Shown here: positions 53,009 to 61,664 of the stretch, one piece after another
Position numbering within the stretch: the stretch's first letter is position 1
How the letters are laid out: every line of letters begins with the position of its first letter
From: Brevibacillus antibioticus
GTDB lineage: Bacteria > Bacillota > Bacilli > Brevibacillales > Brevibacillaceae
Reading direction: 5' to 3'
Assembly: GCF_005217615.1 (NCBI RefSeq)
Contig: NZ_SZNK01000001.1
Coordinates: 1,879,501-1,943,500, forward strand
DNA: 64,000 bases
Position numbers and translations under genes: made by a program
Notes under the pieces: generated by a model
Seen by the model: only the letters and a program-made list of their open reading frames with translations
What the model was told of the DNA's origin: nothing
Databases searched by the model: none

Positions 53009-54208
53009 ATGGAGTTATCTCAAACTACTACAAAGAAACAAGTTAACAAGGATAAACCTTCTATCTCTTTGCTCTCTCTTACCGTGGGCTCTTTTGCCAT
53101 TGGGATGACGGAATTTGTCATCATGGGTCTACTGCCGAATGTTGCAGAGGATTTGAATGTGAGTATCTCATCTGCGGGACAACTCATTACCATGTATGCA
53201 CTAGGCGTAGCCGTCGGTGCACCGATACTGACAGTCCTCACTCACCGGATTCCCCAAAAGAAGCTACTCTGTCTCCTTATGGTTCTCTTTATTCTCGGGA
53301 ACGGAATCTCTGTTTTTGCTCCTAATTACGAGATATTGATGGCAGCACGCCTGATCACCGCTTTGACGCATGGGACATTCTTTGGGGTTGGGGCTGTTGT
53401 AGCCTCTAGTCTTGTAAGTCCTGCCAAACGTGCAGCAGCCGTTTCCATTATGATGGCAGGTCTGACGATTGCTAATATTATTGGTGTGCCTTTGGGGACT
53501 TTCATCGGTCAACACATGGGGTGGCGAGCCTCATTTGGCTCCATTGCGATCATGGGAATGATAGCGCTAATCGGAATACTCGTTTTCGTGCCAAACATGC
53601 GGCAAGAGAACACGGGGAGTATCACTGGACAAATTACCGCTCTTCTCAAGCCCAAGCTCCTTCTGTACCTCTTGATCGGAGCACTTGGCAATGCAGGTTT
53701 ATTCACCGTATTTACGTATATTGCACCTCTGCTGACGCAAATTACCGGGTTTGCTGAGTATCATGTAACGTGGATTCTTGTCCTCTTCGGCTGTGGAGTG
53801 ACCATCGGCAATATCGTGGGCGGAAAGCTTGCGGATTGGAAGCTGATGCCTGCTGTACTCGGACTTTATTTTACGATATGCATCATTCTGACGCTGTTTA
53901 CGTTTACAATGTATAGTCCAATAGCTGCCGTATTGACCATCTTTCTTTGGGGAGCTGCTTCTTTCGCTGTATTTCCAGGGCTGCAAGTACGCGTGATGAA
54001 TCTCGCACAGAATGCACCAGCGCTTGCTTCTACCTCCAGCCATTCTGCAGGAAATCTAGGAAATGCTGCTGGTGCTTTCATTGGCGGATGGGTTATTACT
54101 CATCTTGCTATTACCTCCCTCCCATGGGTCGGTGCTGTGCTCGTCGGACTGGGTCTGATTTTGGGAATCGCATCCTATCTGGCTGAACGCAAGCTGCAAC
54201 AAAGTTGA
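53009..54208 (+). CDS. MFS transporter (DHA1, AraJ/NepI/YdhP-like)
   Basis: The 399-residue protein has about 12 membrane helices. The start of the family is clear in GSFAIGMTEFVIMGLLPNVA and GQLITMYALGVAVGAPIL. This branch exports sugars, purine nucleosides or drugs such as chloramphenicol. It is monocistronic, followed by a strong terminator. The ribosome binding site is weak (AAAGG about 13 bases upstream), so translation may be low or controlled. Confidence 0.9.
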   Translation: MELSQTTTKKQVNKDKPSISLLSLTVGSFAIGMTEFVIMGLLPNVAEDLNVSISSAGQLITMYALGVAVGAPILTVLTHRIPQKKLLCLLMVLFILGNGISVFAPNYEILMAARLITALTHGTFFGVGAVVASSLVSPAKRAAAVSIMMAGLTIANIIGVPLGTFIGQHMGWRASFGSIAIMGMIALIGILVFVPNMRQENTGSITGQITALLKPKLLLYLLIGALGNAGLFTVFTYIAPLLTQITGFAEYHVTWILVLFGCGVTIGNIVGGKLADWKLMPAVLGLYFTICIILTLFTFTMYSPIAAVLTIFLWGAASFAVFPGLQVRVMNLAQNAPALASTSSHSAGNLGNAAGAFIGGWVITHLAITSLPWVGAVLVGLGLILGIASYLAERKLQQS

Positions 54209-54237
54209 AAAGGGTACTCCATTTGAGTACCTTTTTC
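54207..54237 (+). terminator. Terminator of the MFS gene
   Basis: AAAGGGTACTC and GAGTACCTTTTT form a stem with a 5-base loop followed by T residues, starting at the stop codon. Confidence 0.88.
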
Positions 54238-54302
54238 TTTTGCTCTGGTTTAAGCTGTTTCGTACGGTCTTGCCAAAATTCTCTCCCACATCTATTCCGT
54301 AA

Positions 54303-54990
54303 AAATAAAGTACTAGACTGAGAAATAAAGTGTTAGACTGGCGCCTCTTATTCAACTAACGGGCATTTTCGATACTCTCACAATACTTTTATGAAGGGGA
54401 GGAATCATGTGATAAAATGGATATGGTTGGATATTGAATTCATTGGGTATTCGCAATATTGAAATGAAGATGAATAAAAACGGAGGGATTTCTTATGACG
54501 CAAAATGAATATATTGCATTAGGACTAAATGGAGAAGAAGCCTTAAAAATTATAATGAAAGGTTCTATAGAAGCACTGGAAAATAATAAAGTCGGTGTTG
54601 TATCAGTAGTATTTGCTACAACCAATAAGGAGTTAGCTCAACAAAAAATAGAAAAACTAGTATCAACTTCCGATTCAAAAGACTACTATATGGTTTATAG
54701 TGTGCCATTGGACACAGACCTAACAACTCTTGAACACTACCCGTCTATAGCGATCAGAAAAGAAGAGTTCTCTTAATCAAATTCACATTTTTTCAGCAAA
54801 ATGAAGCTACAAATTTCGATTAATAGCAAGCCGATAATACCCCTATTATGAACAATAAGGAACTACAGAGCTGCTTATCCATTACGCTAACGGGCACGAT
54901 AGCTCAATCAACCAGGCCAGTCTAACACTTTATTTTTGTGTTTTGACTGGCCTTTTGTATGGAAGGATTGAATAGTCTACTACTTTATTT
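54303..54990. mobile_element. Candidate MITE-like element: four AAATAAAGTNNTAGACT sites flanking one small gene
   Basis: Two direct copies of the 17-mer AAATAAAGTNNTAGACT lie at 54303-54319 and 54323-54339, and two inverted copies at 54919-54935 and 54974-54990. The inner pair is identical over 20 bp (54323-54342 and 54916-54935). Ten-base direct repeats CTAACGGGCA lie just inside at 54356-54365 and 54887-54896. The roughly 690-bp unit carries only one 93-codon gene and no transposase. The 286-bp and 320-bp non-coding stretches on either side of that gene belong to it. It looks like a non-autonomous mobile element or the fused ends of a decayed one. The family is not recognised. Confidence 0.55.
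54495..54776 (+). CDS. Small protein of unknown function inside the repeat-bounded element
   Basis: The 93-residue acidic, soluble protein has no signal peptide or membrane helix. It reads like a compact alpha/beta domain (VGVVSVVFATTNKELAQQKI, DYYMVYSVPLDTDLTTL). Its codon use is AT-richer than the neighbours. GGAGGG precedes the ATG by nine bases, so it is probably translated. The position within nested inverted repeats suggests a cargo or accessory gene of a mobile element. I do not recognise the family. Confidence 0.7.
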   Translation: MTQNEYIALGLNGEEALKIIMKGSIEALENNKVGVVSVVFATTNKELAQQKIEKLVSTSDSKDYYMVYSVPLDTDLTTLEHYPSIAIRKEEFS

Positions 54991-55096
54991 TCTCTGAACA
55001 ACATCCGAATAAACTGCTTGATCAGCGGTCCAATAGCAAGGGCCGTCACAAATGTTAGGTGGGGATTTGGTGAATGCACTCATTGGGACCACCTTC

Positions 55097-56917
55097 CTAT
55101 TTCGAAATGGGAAACATGATTTCTACGGTGGTACCCTTGTTAATCTCGCTTGAGATGGTAATGGTTCCTTGATGATCTTTCATTATTTTATGGCTGACAA
55201 GTAAACCTAAGCCCGTTCCTTTCTCTTTCGTGGTATAAAAAGGTTCGCCGAGCCTAGGCAGCAACTCTTTGGAAATGCCACATCCATTGTCGGTAAAGCG
55301 AATCAGCACTTGGTTATTCTGTACACATGTCGTTTCTATGCTGATAATGCCATTCGCTGTGATAGCATCCAGGGAATTCTTTAATAGATTGATAAAGACC
55401 TGTTTTACCTGATTTTCTTCTCCATTAATCGCTATCGGAATATGGCTGAATATTGTGTTGATCGTAATGTTATTTAGATTTGCTTCTGATTCAAGGAACT
55501 TTACCACACTTTCAATTAGAGGATGTAAAAGAATCCGCTTCACATTCAGCGTTTGCGGTTTGGCCAATACTAGTAGCTCACTCACGATAAAGTTGATTCG
55601 ATCTAGCTCGGACAACATAATGTCTGTATAAGTGGCGCCCCCCGATAGTGTTGGCCGCAAATATTGGATAAAGCCTTTCAATGCCGTAAGCGGATTTCTT
55701 ATTTCATGCGCGATACTTGCAGCCAATTCACCGATTACGGACAACTTCTCTGTTCTGCGGAGAAGTTCTTCGTTCTGCTTCCTCTCCGTTATGTCACGTG
55801 TAATGTTGATGAAGTATTGATTTCCGCCATCTGAGCTAAAGAACGGCATCCCTCTTGATTCGAGGTAGATCCATTTCTCGTTTTCCAGTTTGTATCGATA
55901 CTCACATGTAACAGGGATATCGAACTGAATCATCGTGAGAAATCGCTCCCAGACGAGTGCTGCATCTTCTGGATGTATGTTTTCAAAAATAATTTGGCTC
56001 GTCCCTAATTTCTTCACATGTGAAGGTGAACTATACGAGACATGACCGTGCTTATCCATCACGGAAATGAAGTCTGCCGTGTGTTCAGCAATGAATCGAT
56101 ACTGTTCCTCGCTCTTGCGCAAAGCCTCTTCGGAGTGTTTTCTCTCGGTGATATTGCGTGAAACGAATAGAAGGCTTTCAACCACATTGTTCTCAGACAT
56201 GATTGGTACACAACGCGACTCCCAATTCACCCATGACCCATTTTTATGTCGTAATCTGATCTCCATTTGAACATTATGGGAATGCGTCGAGATTAAGGAA
56301 CGCATATCTTTCACGATATGGACATCATCAGGGTGAATGAGATCAAAACTATTCGTTTGGAGGAATTCATCCGGTGTGTATCCCAAGTGGTGTTCGATAG
56401 AAGGAGATACAAAAAGATTATTCATGTGTACATCATATTGACAAATCACATCGCTCGTATTTTCTACGAGGATGCGGTACTTTGCCTCGCTTTTCACGAG
56501 TGCTTCTTCCGCCATTTTGCGGTCTGTTATGTCCCTGGCGATGACTGAAGTGCCTACGATTGTTCCTTCCGTATCTCTTATAGGGGAAGCGGTTAGACCA
56601 ACCTGCACGATCTGGCCATTTTTTCGTTGACGCACAGTCTCATAGCCCGTAATATTACTTCCTTCATATTTAATCTCGTGGAAAATTTCCTTTGTTTCGT
56701 TAATGAGGTCTTCAGGTACGAGACAGTACGGATCATTCAGCAGGTCTTGATATGTCCAACCATAGATTTTTTCAAAAGCACTATTCACAAAAAGTATATT
56801 ACCCTGCATGTCCCTAATTGAAATCGCATCTGTAGTCGTTTCAACCAGTGACTGAAGCAGCTCGTTCATGTTGATCTGTTCTCGTCTAAGGTTGATTCGC
56901 TGAGCTTCTTTATCCAT
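55097..56917 (-). CDS. Multi-PAS sensor histidine kinase, sporulation-kinase-like
   Basis: The 606-residue soluble protein has three PAS domains (about 20-135, 145-260, 270-385), each ended by a PAC-type motif such as SVIARDITDRK, SRNITERK and NITRDITERK, then HisKA with SIAHEIRNPLTALKGF and an ATPase domain (NLLKNSLDAI, DNGCGISKELLPRLGEPFYTTKEKGTGLGL, read as separate boxes). This is the layout of KinA/KinE-type orphan kinases feeding the sporulation phosphorelay. No response regulator gene is next to it. GGAAGG lies nine bases before the ATG. Confidence 0.9.
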   Translation of the reverse strand: MDKEAQRINLRREQINMNELLQSLVETTTDAISIRDMQGNILFVNSAFEKIYGWTYQDLLNDPYCLVPEDLINETKEIFHEIKYEGSNITGYETVRQRKNGQIVQVGLTASPIRDTEGTIVGTSVIARDITDRKMAEEALVKSEAKYRILVENTSDVICQYDVHMNNLFVSPSIEHHLGYTPDEFLQTNSFDLIHPDDVHIVKDMRSLISTHSHNVQMEIRLRHKNGSWVNWESRCVPIMSENNVVESLLFVSRNITERKHSEEALRKSEEQYRFIAEHTADFISVMDKHGHVSYSSPSHVKKLGTSQIIFENIHPEDAALVWERFLTMIQFDIPVTCEYRYKLENEKWIYLESRGMPFFSSDGGNQYFINITRDITERKQNEELLRRTEKLSVIGELAASIAHEIRNPLTALKGFIQYLRPTLSGGATYTDIMLSELDRINFIVSELLVLAKPQTLNVKRILLHPLIESVVKFLESEANLNNITINTIFSHIPIAINGEENQVKQVFINLLKNSLDAITANGIISIETTCVQNNQVLIRFTDNGCGISKELLPRLGEPFYTTKEKGTGLGLLVSHKIMKDHQGTITISSEINKGTTVEIMFPISK

Positions 56918-57012
56918 AGGTTTATACCTTCCTTAAATAAAGATTGTGAATAAGGATAATATTCTATGTTAGTTGAAAATATCCTTGAGAAAATATCTAT
57001 TCCACTAAAAAA

Positions 57013-57037
57013 TACCGCCCCTTAAATAGGAGCGGCA
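57013..57037 (-). terminator. Terminator of the cupin gene
   Basis: On the minus strand GCCGCTCCT pairs with AGGGGCGGT over a 5-base loop and is followed by ATTTTTTAG, 37 bp after the cupin stop. Confidence 0.85.
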
Positions 57038-57073
57038 TCGATCCGTACTGACCATTTCTTATGCACTCGATTC

Positions 57074-57643
57074 TTATTGATGGCTTTCCTCAGAAGCCAT
57101 GGCACTGGCTTTCGTCTCATAAACGGTACCAAATGGATGTTGAGGTGGCGCGTAGATTGAATATACTTTAAGCGGCGTATTACCCGTATTGATCACATTG
57201 TGCCACATGCCAGCAGGAACCATGATGGCATCGCTATCGTTGACTCTTTGTTCAAAATATAAATGATCTCTGCGATCCCCCATCCGCACAAGTCCTTGAC
57301 CTTCTTCCACGCGGATGAATTGATCCGTATTCGGATGAATTTCTAAACCAATGTCGTCTCCAACGTTTATACTCATCAGCGTTACCTGCAAGTGCTTCCC
57401 TGTCCATAATGCCGTACGGAACGTGTTGTTTTGCTTAGTGGCTTGCTCAATATTCACGACAAATGGATTTGGTCCATAGTCTCTCAATTCGATGGTACGC
57501 TGATAAGGATTCAGGTTTCTATTCCCATTTGCATGGTTCCAACTGTAATAATGAGGACTCCAACCATAGTGAAAATGGTTATTATTCCAGCTGGCAAGCA
57601 TGGGATAATGCCATTGGTAGTAATAGTAAGAGTTGTTGTACAT
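57074..57643 (-). CDS. Cupin protein with Tyr/His/Asn-rich N-terminus, possible spore coat protein
   Basis: The 189-residue protein opens with a low-complexity stretch rich in Tyr, His, Asn and Trp (MYNNSYYYYQWHYPML), then a cupin domain with metal ligands in GLEIHPNTDQFIRVEEGQG and PAGMWHNVINTGNTPLKVYSIY. Tyr-rich tails and metal-binding cupins occur in spore coats, where tyrosine crosslinking takes place. A CATAGGCTA that fits the sigma-K -10 consensus lies 36 bp upstream, supporting late mother-cell expression. AGGAG precedes the ATG. The enzymatic role of the cupin, if any, is unknown. Confidence 0.82.
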   Translation of the reverse strand: MYNNSYYYYQWHYPMLASWNNNHFHYGWSPHYYSWNHANGNRNLNPYQRTIELRDYGPNPFVVNIEQATKQNNTFRTALWTGKHLQVTLMSINVGDDIGLEIHPNTDQFIRVEEGQGLVRMGDRRDHLYFEQRVNDSDAIMVPAGMWHNVINTGNTPLKVYSIYAPPQHPFGTVYETKASAMASEESHQ

Positions 57644-57678
57644 CTCAATCTCCTCTCCCGTGTAAAGGATTTACCCTT

Positions 57679-57687
57679 TAGCCTATG
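57679..57687 (-). promoter_or_regulatory. Candidate sigma-K -10 element of the cupin gene
   Basis: On the minus strand CATAGGCTA matches the CATANNNTA consensus, 36 bp before the start codon. No convincing AC-type -35 was found, so the call is tentative. Confidence 0.35.
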
Positions 57688-57859
57688 TGGTTACCTGATG
57701 GGAGGGAACTATCTGAAGAGCAATTTCGGATGGTTCTTCATTTTGCCTCCAAAATTGGCAGTAAAGACTGACCCCTAGGCGTTAGCGAATACTCCTTTTA
57801 GGGGGATTCGAGATCACTTCCATGCAAGCTTGTTGTCCGTATTACTGAAATGGCTGTTG

Positions 57860-58543
57860 CTATGATTGGTTGCCTGTCAGCCTTTCGCGCGTATCAATTT
57901 CTATGCCGGATAATCGTTTAGTAAAGGTCGCTCGCCAATTTGAGGACAGCTCCTCTACTTCCAACAGCTTTTTCATGCCGTCCATATTCTCTTTTTCTTG
58001 ATGCATGATTCGGTTTGCATAAGAGACTGTGATCGCTTTTGGGTGACAAGAGAGTCTTATCAATCCATCCGTATGAGATACAAGCCCTTCTTTTAGCACC
58101 CGAAAATAAAAGCCAGTATAGCCGGTCTCTTGGACCTTACCCAACATTTCAGGCACACCGTAACGCACGGATAATTTATAACAAGGCTGTCTCGGTTGAC
58201 TGACCTGTACAATTGCTTCCCCTAGCTGAAAGATATCGCCGATGCATACGTCCGTCTCAACTAATCCCCGAATCGTCAGATTTTCACCGAAGGCACCGAT
58301 TGTCAGCTCTCTCTGTAATTCAGCTTCCCAAAATGGGTAGTGTTCATACGGATAGACGCATACGGCCTTCTCCTTGCCCCCATGGTGGACCAGATCTGCC
58401 TGTCCATCTCCCTCGAAATTCAAAAAGGATAAATAAAGAGCTTTTGTTGCAGGGGTTTTGTAAATGCCAGTAGAAACCTCTTTGTTTTGATATTGTACTT
58501 GTTTGGGTTTACCTACATTCAGTGACATGATTTCGATATTCAC
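57860..58543 (-). CDS. MOSC domain protein (YiiM-like)
   Basis: The 227-residue protein has the MOSC fold with GDGQADLVHHGGKEKAVCVY, FGENLTIRGL, GDIFQLGEAIVQVSQPRQPC (conserved Cys) and the YiiM-type C-terminal 3-alpha domain. MOSC proteins bind molybdenum cofactor or handle N-hydroxylated substrates; YiiM reduces 6-N-hydroxylaminopurine. It is divergent from a LysR gene with a symmetric site between them, so it is a likely target of that regulator. Confidence 0.9.
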   Translation of the reverse strand: MNIEIMSLNVGKPKQVQYQNKEVSTGIYKTPATKALYLSFLNFEGDGQADLVHHGGKEKAVCVYPYEHYPFWEAELQRELTIGAFGENLTIRGLVETDVCIGDIFQLGEAIVQVSQPRQPCYKLSVRYGVPEMLGKVQETGYTGFYFRVLKEGLVSHTDGLIRLSCHPKAITVSYANRIMHQEKENMDGMKKLLEVEELSSNWRATFTKRLSGIEIDTRERLTGNQS

Positions 58544-58623
58544 AAGCGATCACCTCATTCTTTTATGGAAATGCTCATTTGGCACTACATTCATACTAAA
58601 CCATAATGGTTTGTTCTATAATG

Positions 58624-58638
58624 ATAGGAAAAACCTAT
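58624..58638. promoter_or_regulatory. LysR-type box ATAGG-N5-CCTAT between the MOSC and LysR genes
   Basis: ATAGG-AAAAA-CCTAT fits the T-N11-A rule of LysR-type regulators and extends to 8 of 9 matching positions per arm. It lies 33 bp before the lysR start and 81 bp before the MOSC start. A near copy lies after lysR. Confidence 0.65.
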
Positions 58639-58670
58639 TATTTGATCATAAAACGCCGGAGGGATGGTCA

Positions 58671-59567
58671 TTGGAGCTCAAGCAATTAGAGTACTTTATG
58701 GCATTGTGCCAAGAGTTGAATTTTACTCGCGCTGCCGAGAAATTGGGCATTGCGCAGCCTTCACTCAGTCAGCAAATCCGTCTGCTTGAGCATGATATCG
58801 GTATGCCCTTGTTTGATCGCGTCGGCAAACGAACCGTTATGACGGAAGCAGGCAAAACATTGCTTCACCATAGCTATCAGGTGTTTCATGAGTTGTCACA
58901 GGCACGTGCAGCGATTAGCGAGCTACAAGGCTTAAGCAGAGGCGCATTAAAGATTGGTGTACTGCTGACCGTTGTCAATTACTTGCTCCCGCCTACTGTT
59001 ATCAAGTTTCACCAGCGTTATCCCAAGGTTGAATTGTCCGTTTTCGGTTTAAGAACTGGCGATATTTATGAAGGACTTTTGAAAAACGAACTCGATCTGG
59101 GGATTGTTTTTTTGCCTATGGAGCATGACGATCTGGAAACCATTCCGCTCTATACAGAGAGTCTGGCATTAGGAGTACCTGTGGATCATCCGATCGCGAA
59201 GGAACCGTTTGTTTCGCTTGCGATTTTGAAAGAAACCCCCGCCATTTTATTGCCCAACACGTACTTTTTGCGTCAGTTGATTGATGAAAGGTGTCAGGAG
59301 CTGGGCTTCTCGCCCCAGCCAGTTTTGGAGATGACCACAATGGAATCGATTACCAATATGGTCAGGCAAGGAGTCGGTGTCACGGTACTTTCGAAAGGCT
59401 ACCTCGACTATATCGATGATAAACGGATTCGCACGATTCCGATCCAACAGCCCACTATCACGGCGCAAATCGGTATCGTTTACCGGAAAAATAAGTATTT
59501 GTGTGCAGCAAGCCGAGTCTTTATGGAGCAGTTAATTGCCACAGTAAAACACGATGATGTTCGATGA
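58671..59567 (+). CDS. LysR-family transcriptional regulator (CynR/AlsR-like)
   Basis: The 298-residue protein has the LysR helix-turn-helix at 1-62 (LEYFMALCQELNFTRAAEKLGIAQPSLSQQ read in two parts: LEYFMALCQELNF and RAAEKLGIAQPSLSQQIRLLE) and a periplasmic-binding-like effector domain (GALKIGVLLTVVNYLLP, ELDLGIVFLP). The start is a TTG at 58671, eight bases after GGAGGG; upstream in-frame codons run through the operator. It is divergent from the MOSC gene. The symmetric ATAGG-N5-CCTAT site at its promoter is probably autoregulatory. Confidence 0.92.
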   Translation: MELKQLEYFMALCQELNFTRAAEKLGIAQPSLSQQIRLLEHDIGMPLFDRVGKRTVMTEAGKTLLHHSYQVFHELSQARAAISELQGLSRGALKIGVLLTVVNYLLPPTVIKFHQRYPKVELSVFGLRTGDIYEGLLKNELDLGIVFLPMEHDDLETIPLYTESLALGVPVDHPIAKEPFVSLAILKETPAILLPNTYFLRQLIDERCQELGFSPQPVLEMTTMESITNMVRQGVGVTVLSKGYLDYIDDKRIRTIPIQQPTITAQIGIVYRKNKYLCAASRVFMEQLIATVKHDDVR

Positions 59568-59633
59568 TGCGAGAGTCATGATCAGTTTATGACGAGAAGA
59601 ATTATTGTTCAATAGCATCGTTGTTATCATTTC

Positions 59634-59650
59634 GATAGGTAATGCCTATC
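59634..59650. promoter_or_regulatory. Second ATAGG-N5-CCTAT palindrome, downstream of lysR
   Basis: GATAGG-TAATG-CCTATC repeats the arms of the box at 58624-58638 and lies 67 bp after the lysR stop and 65 bp past the end of the convergent small gene. Its role in this convergent gap is unclear; it may be a remote binding site. Confidence 0.5.
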
Positions 59651-59714
59651 ATTATTAATCATTCCCGCAGGAAATATGATCAGGGCATTCTTTCACGGGT
59701 GCTTTATACGTAAA

Positions 59715-60152
59715 TTACTTTTGAATAAAACCTTTGAACGCTTCAACAAATTCTCTATACAGGTCTTTTTCAAATGTTAATGGAGGAACATTAATCGGTT
59801 TTGACATGTCCACGCCATATCCGAACGTTTTCCAAATGATGTAATCCTTCGCTTCCTCTACATTCGTGGCGACAACTGTACAAGAGAAATCCATGTCATC
59901 CGAACAAACCAAAATAGGAAGGGCTACATTTGTAAAAGAAAGCAATTCAAGGACTTTTTGCTGATCCCGATTATCAAAAAGTCCGATAGGTGGAACTAAT
60001 AAATCAAAAGAACGACTCTGCGTATTTTGATTCAAATAGTCATTCAAAGTGATGTCATTGATTGTAATGACATATTGGGGATGCTGAAAACCCTTCAACT
60101 GATCTTTGCGAATTTCGATTTTGCTTTGTATGTATTTATGTGTCTTACCCAC
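59715..60152 (-). CDS. Small soluble protein of unknown function
   Basis: A 145-residue protein from a GTG at 60152 preceded by GGAGGTG; longer versions starting at an ATG at 60200 or further up have no ribosome binding site. It reads as a mixed alpha/beta protein without membrane segments (YVITINDITLNDYLNQ, DLLVPPIGLFDNRDQQKVLEL, DFSCTVVATNVEEAKDYIIWKTFG). Size and composition recall immunity-type proteins, but no toxin gene is next to it. I do not recognise the family. It lies 135 bp before the end of the kinase gene, on the same strand. Confidence 0.7.
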   Translation of the reverse strand: MGKTHKYIQSKIEIRKDQLKGFQHPQYVITINDITLNDYLNQNTQSRSFDLLVPPIGLFDNRDQQKVLELLSFTNVALPILVCSDDMDFSCTVVATNVEEAKDYIIWKTFGYGVDMSKPINVPPLTFEKDLYREFVEAFKGFIQK

Positions 60153-60287
60153 TTTGAGCACCTCCGTCAAGAATGACTCTTTGTATTGACTCCCTTTCAT
60201 TTTACAGGTTGATAAACGAGAACACCATGAGAAACGAAGGCTCTGGAACACACGCTCACAAAGCCCCATTGTTCATCATTCGTGTCG

Positions 60288-61652
60288 TCAATCCATTTCC
60301 GCTTTTTTCAACAAAACATGAACAATCAAGCCTCTATCCTTGGAAGGAGCAATAGAAATGCTTCCCTCGTGATCCGCGACAATCGCTTGGGCGATGGCCA
60401 GACCGATCCCGCTTCCTCCCCTTTTTCGCGTACGGGATTTGTCCACACGATAAAATCGCTTGAAAAGGTGGGGAATCTCTTTTGCTTGAATACCGATCCC
60501 TGTATCCTCTACTACAATGTGCACGGCCTCTTCATCCCCATATGCTCGTACCTTCACTTGTCCTTCATCTGTATATTTCCGTGCATTGTCCAAAAGGATG
60601 TCCAATAACTGTCGAATCCGCTCCCGATCCATCAATAGGACAAGCGCTTCTTCCCATTCAAAAAGCAGCTTAATTTGTGGAGGGAAAATGGGTACCCACG
60701 CTTGCTTTACTTCAAGAAGCAGAGGGGTTAATGGCTGCACGACTTTTGATGACCCTAGTTGAGAGGTATGTTGCAATTTGGCTAAAGACAGCAGGTCATC
60801 AATGAGTTTGAACAGTCGTTTACACTCCTGCTCAACAGCAGCGAGTGCTTCGTCTCTTACTTCAGGTTTGTGCTGCCCCCATCTTTGCAGAAGACTTACA
60901 TATCCTTCGATAATCGAGAGCGGTGTACGCAATTCGTGGGAGGCATCTGTGACGAATCGCTGCTGATAGACCATTGCTTCTTCCATACGATCTAACAACA
61001 GATTAAAAGCATGGATTAGCTCGTAGATTTCAGTCTCTACGTGATGATGGTGAATTCGTTGGGAGAGACGTTGAGGGAAAATAGAATGGATTTGCTGGAT
61101 AAGATGATCGAGAGGCTTCAGTCCCCAGTTACTCAACCAATAGCCTCCAATCGCCGAGAGTAGCAAGGTAAAAAAGGAAGAGAGAAAAAGAATCGTGAGC
61201 AAGATGGAAAAATACCATTCAAGCGCTTCTGTCGTAGTAGAAATTTGTACAAACAAAAGCTCCGATGTGAACGGTAGCTGTACAGATTCTTTTGCGACCA
61301 AGGTCCTTGTATAATAGTCTTCCGGCTCTTTTTTCCAATTGGCTCCCTGTATCGAGGCGATTTCCTTGCCGGTTTGGTCGCTGATGTTGATGAATTGATT
61401 GACGTCAGCGTAATTGGTTAACAAACGAGTTAAATAGGTAATCGTCAGCGATGCTTCTTCGGTGATTTCCGTTTTCAGGTCGGCTGCGATGGCCGTTGCT
61501 TTCTGATTGAGTAATTTTTGCTCATGTTGATGGACGAGATTGGAGGTGCTGAAAAAAATAAAAAGGGACAAGAAGAAAAGCAAAACCAGCATACCAGAGC
61601 TAAAAAAAAGCGTCAGTCTCCATTTGAGTGAGTATCTACGATGTATAAGCAC
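60288..61652 (-). CDS. Sensor histidine kinase (two TM, HAMP), CssS/ResE-like
   Basis: The 454-residue protein has a membrane helix at about 13-35, an extracytoplasmic sensor of about 115 residues, a second helix near 150-172, HAMP, the H-box DASHELRTPLSIIEGY, N-box LLDILLDNARKYT, and G-boxes EDTGIGIQAKEIPHLFKRFYR and GSGIGLAIAQAI. It follows the regulator by 12 bp. The divergent gene is a cell-wall endopeptidase, so cell-envelope stress is a reasonable signal, though unproven. Confidence 0.92.
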   Translation of the reverse strand: MLIHRRYSLKWRLTLFFSSGMLVLLFFLSLFIFFSTSNLVHQHEQKLLNQKATAIAADLKTEITEEASLTITYLTRLLTNYADVNQFINISDQTGKEIASIQGANWKKEPEDYYTRTLVAKESVQLPFTSELLFVQISTTTEALEWYFSILLTILFLSSFFTLLLSAIGGYWLSNWGLKPLDHLIQQIHSIFPQRLSQRIHHHHVETEIYELIHAFNLLLDRMEEAMVYQQRFVTDASHELRTPLSIIEGYVSLLQRWGQHKPEVRDEALAAVEQECKRLFKLIDDLLSLAKLQHTSQLGSSKVVQPLTPLLLEVKQAWVPIFPPQIKLLFEWEEALVLLMDRERIRQLLDILLDNARKYTDEGQVKVRAYGDEEAVHIVVEDTGIGIQAKEIPHLFKRFYRVDKSRTRKRGGSGIGLAIAQAIVADHEGSISIAPSKDRGLIVHVLLKKAEMD

Positions 61653-61664
61653 TGCGTTCTCCTT

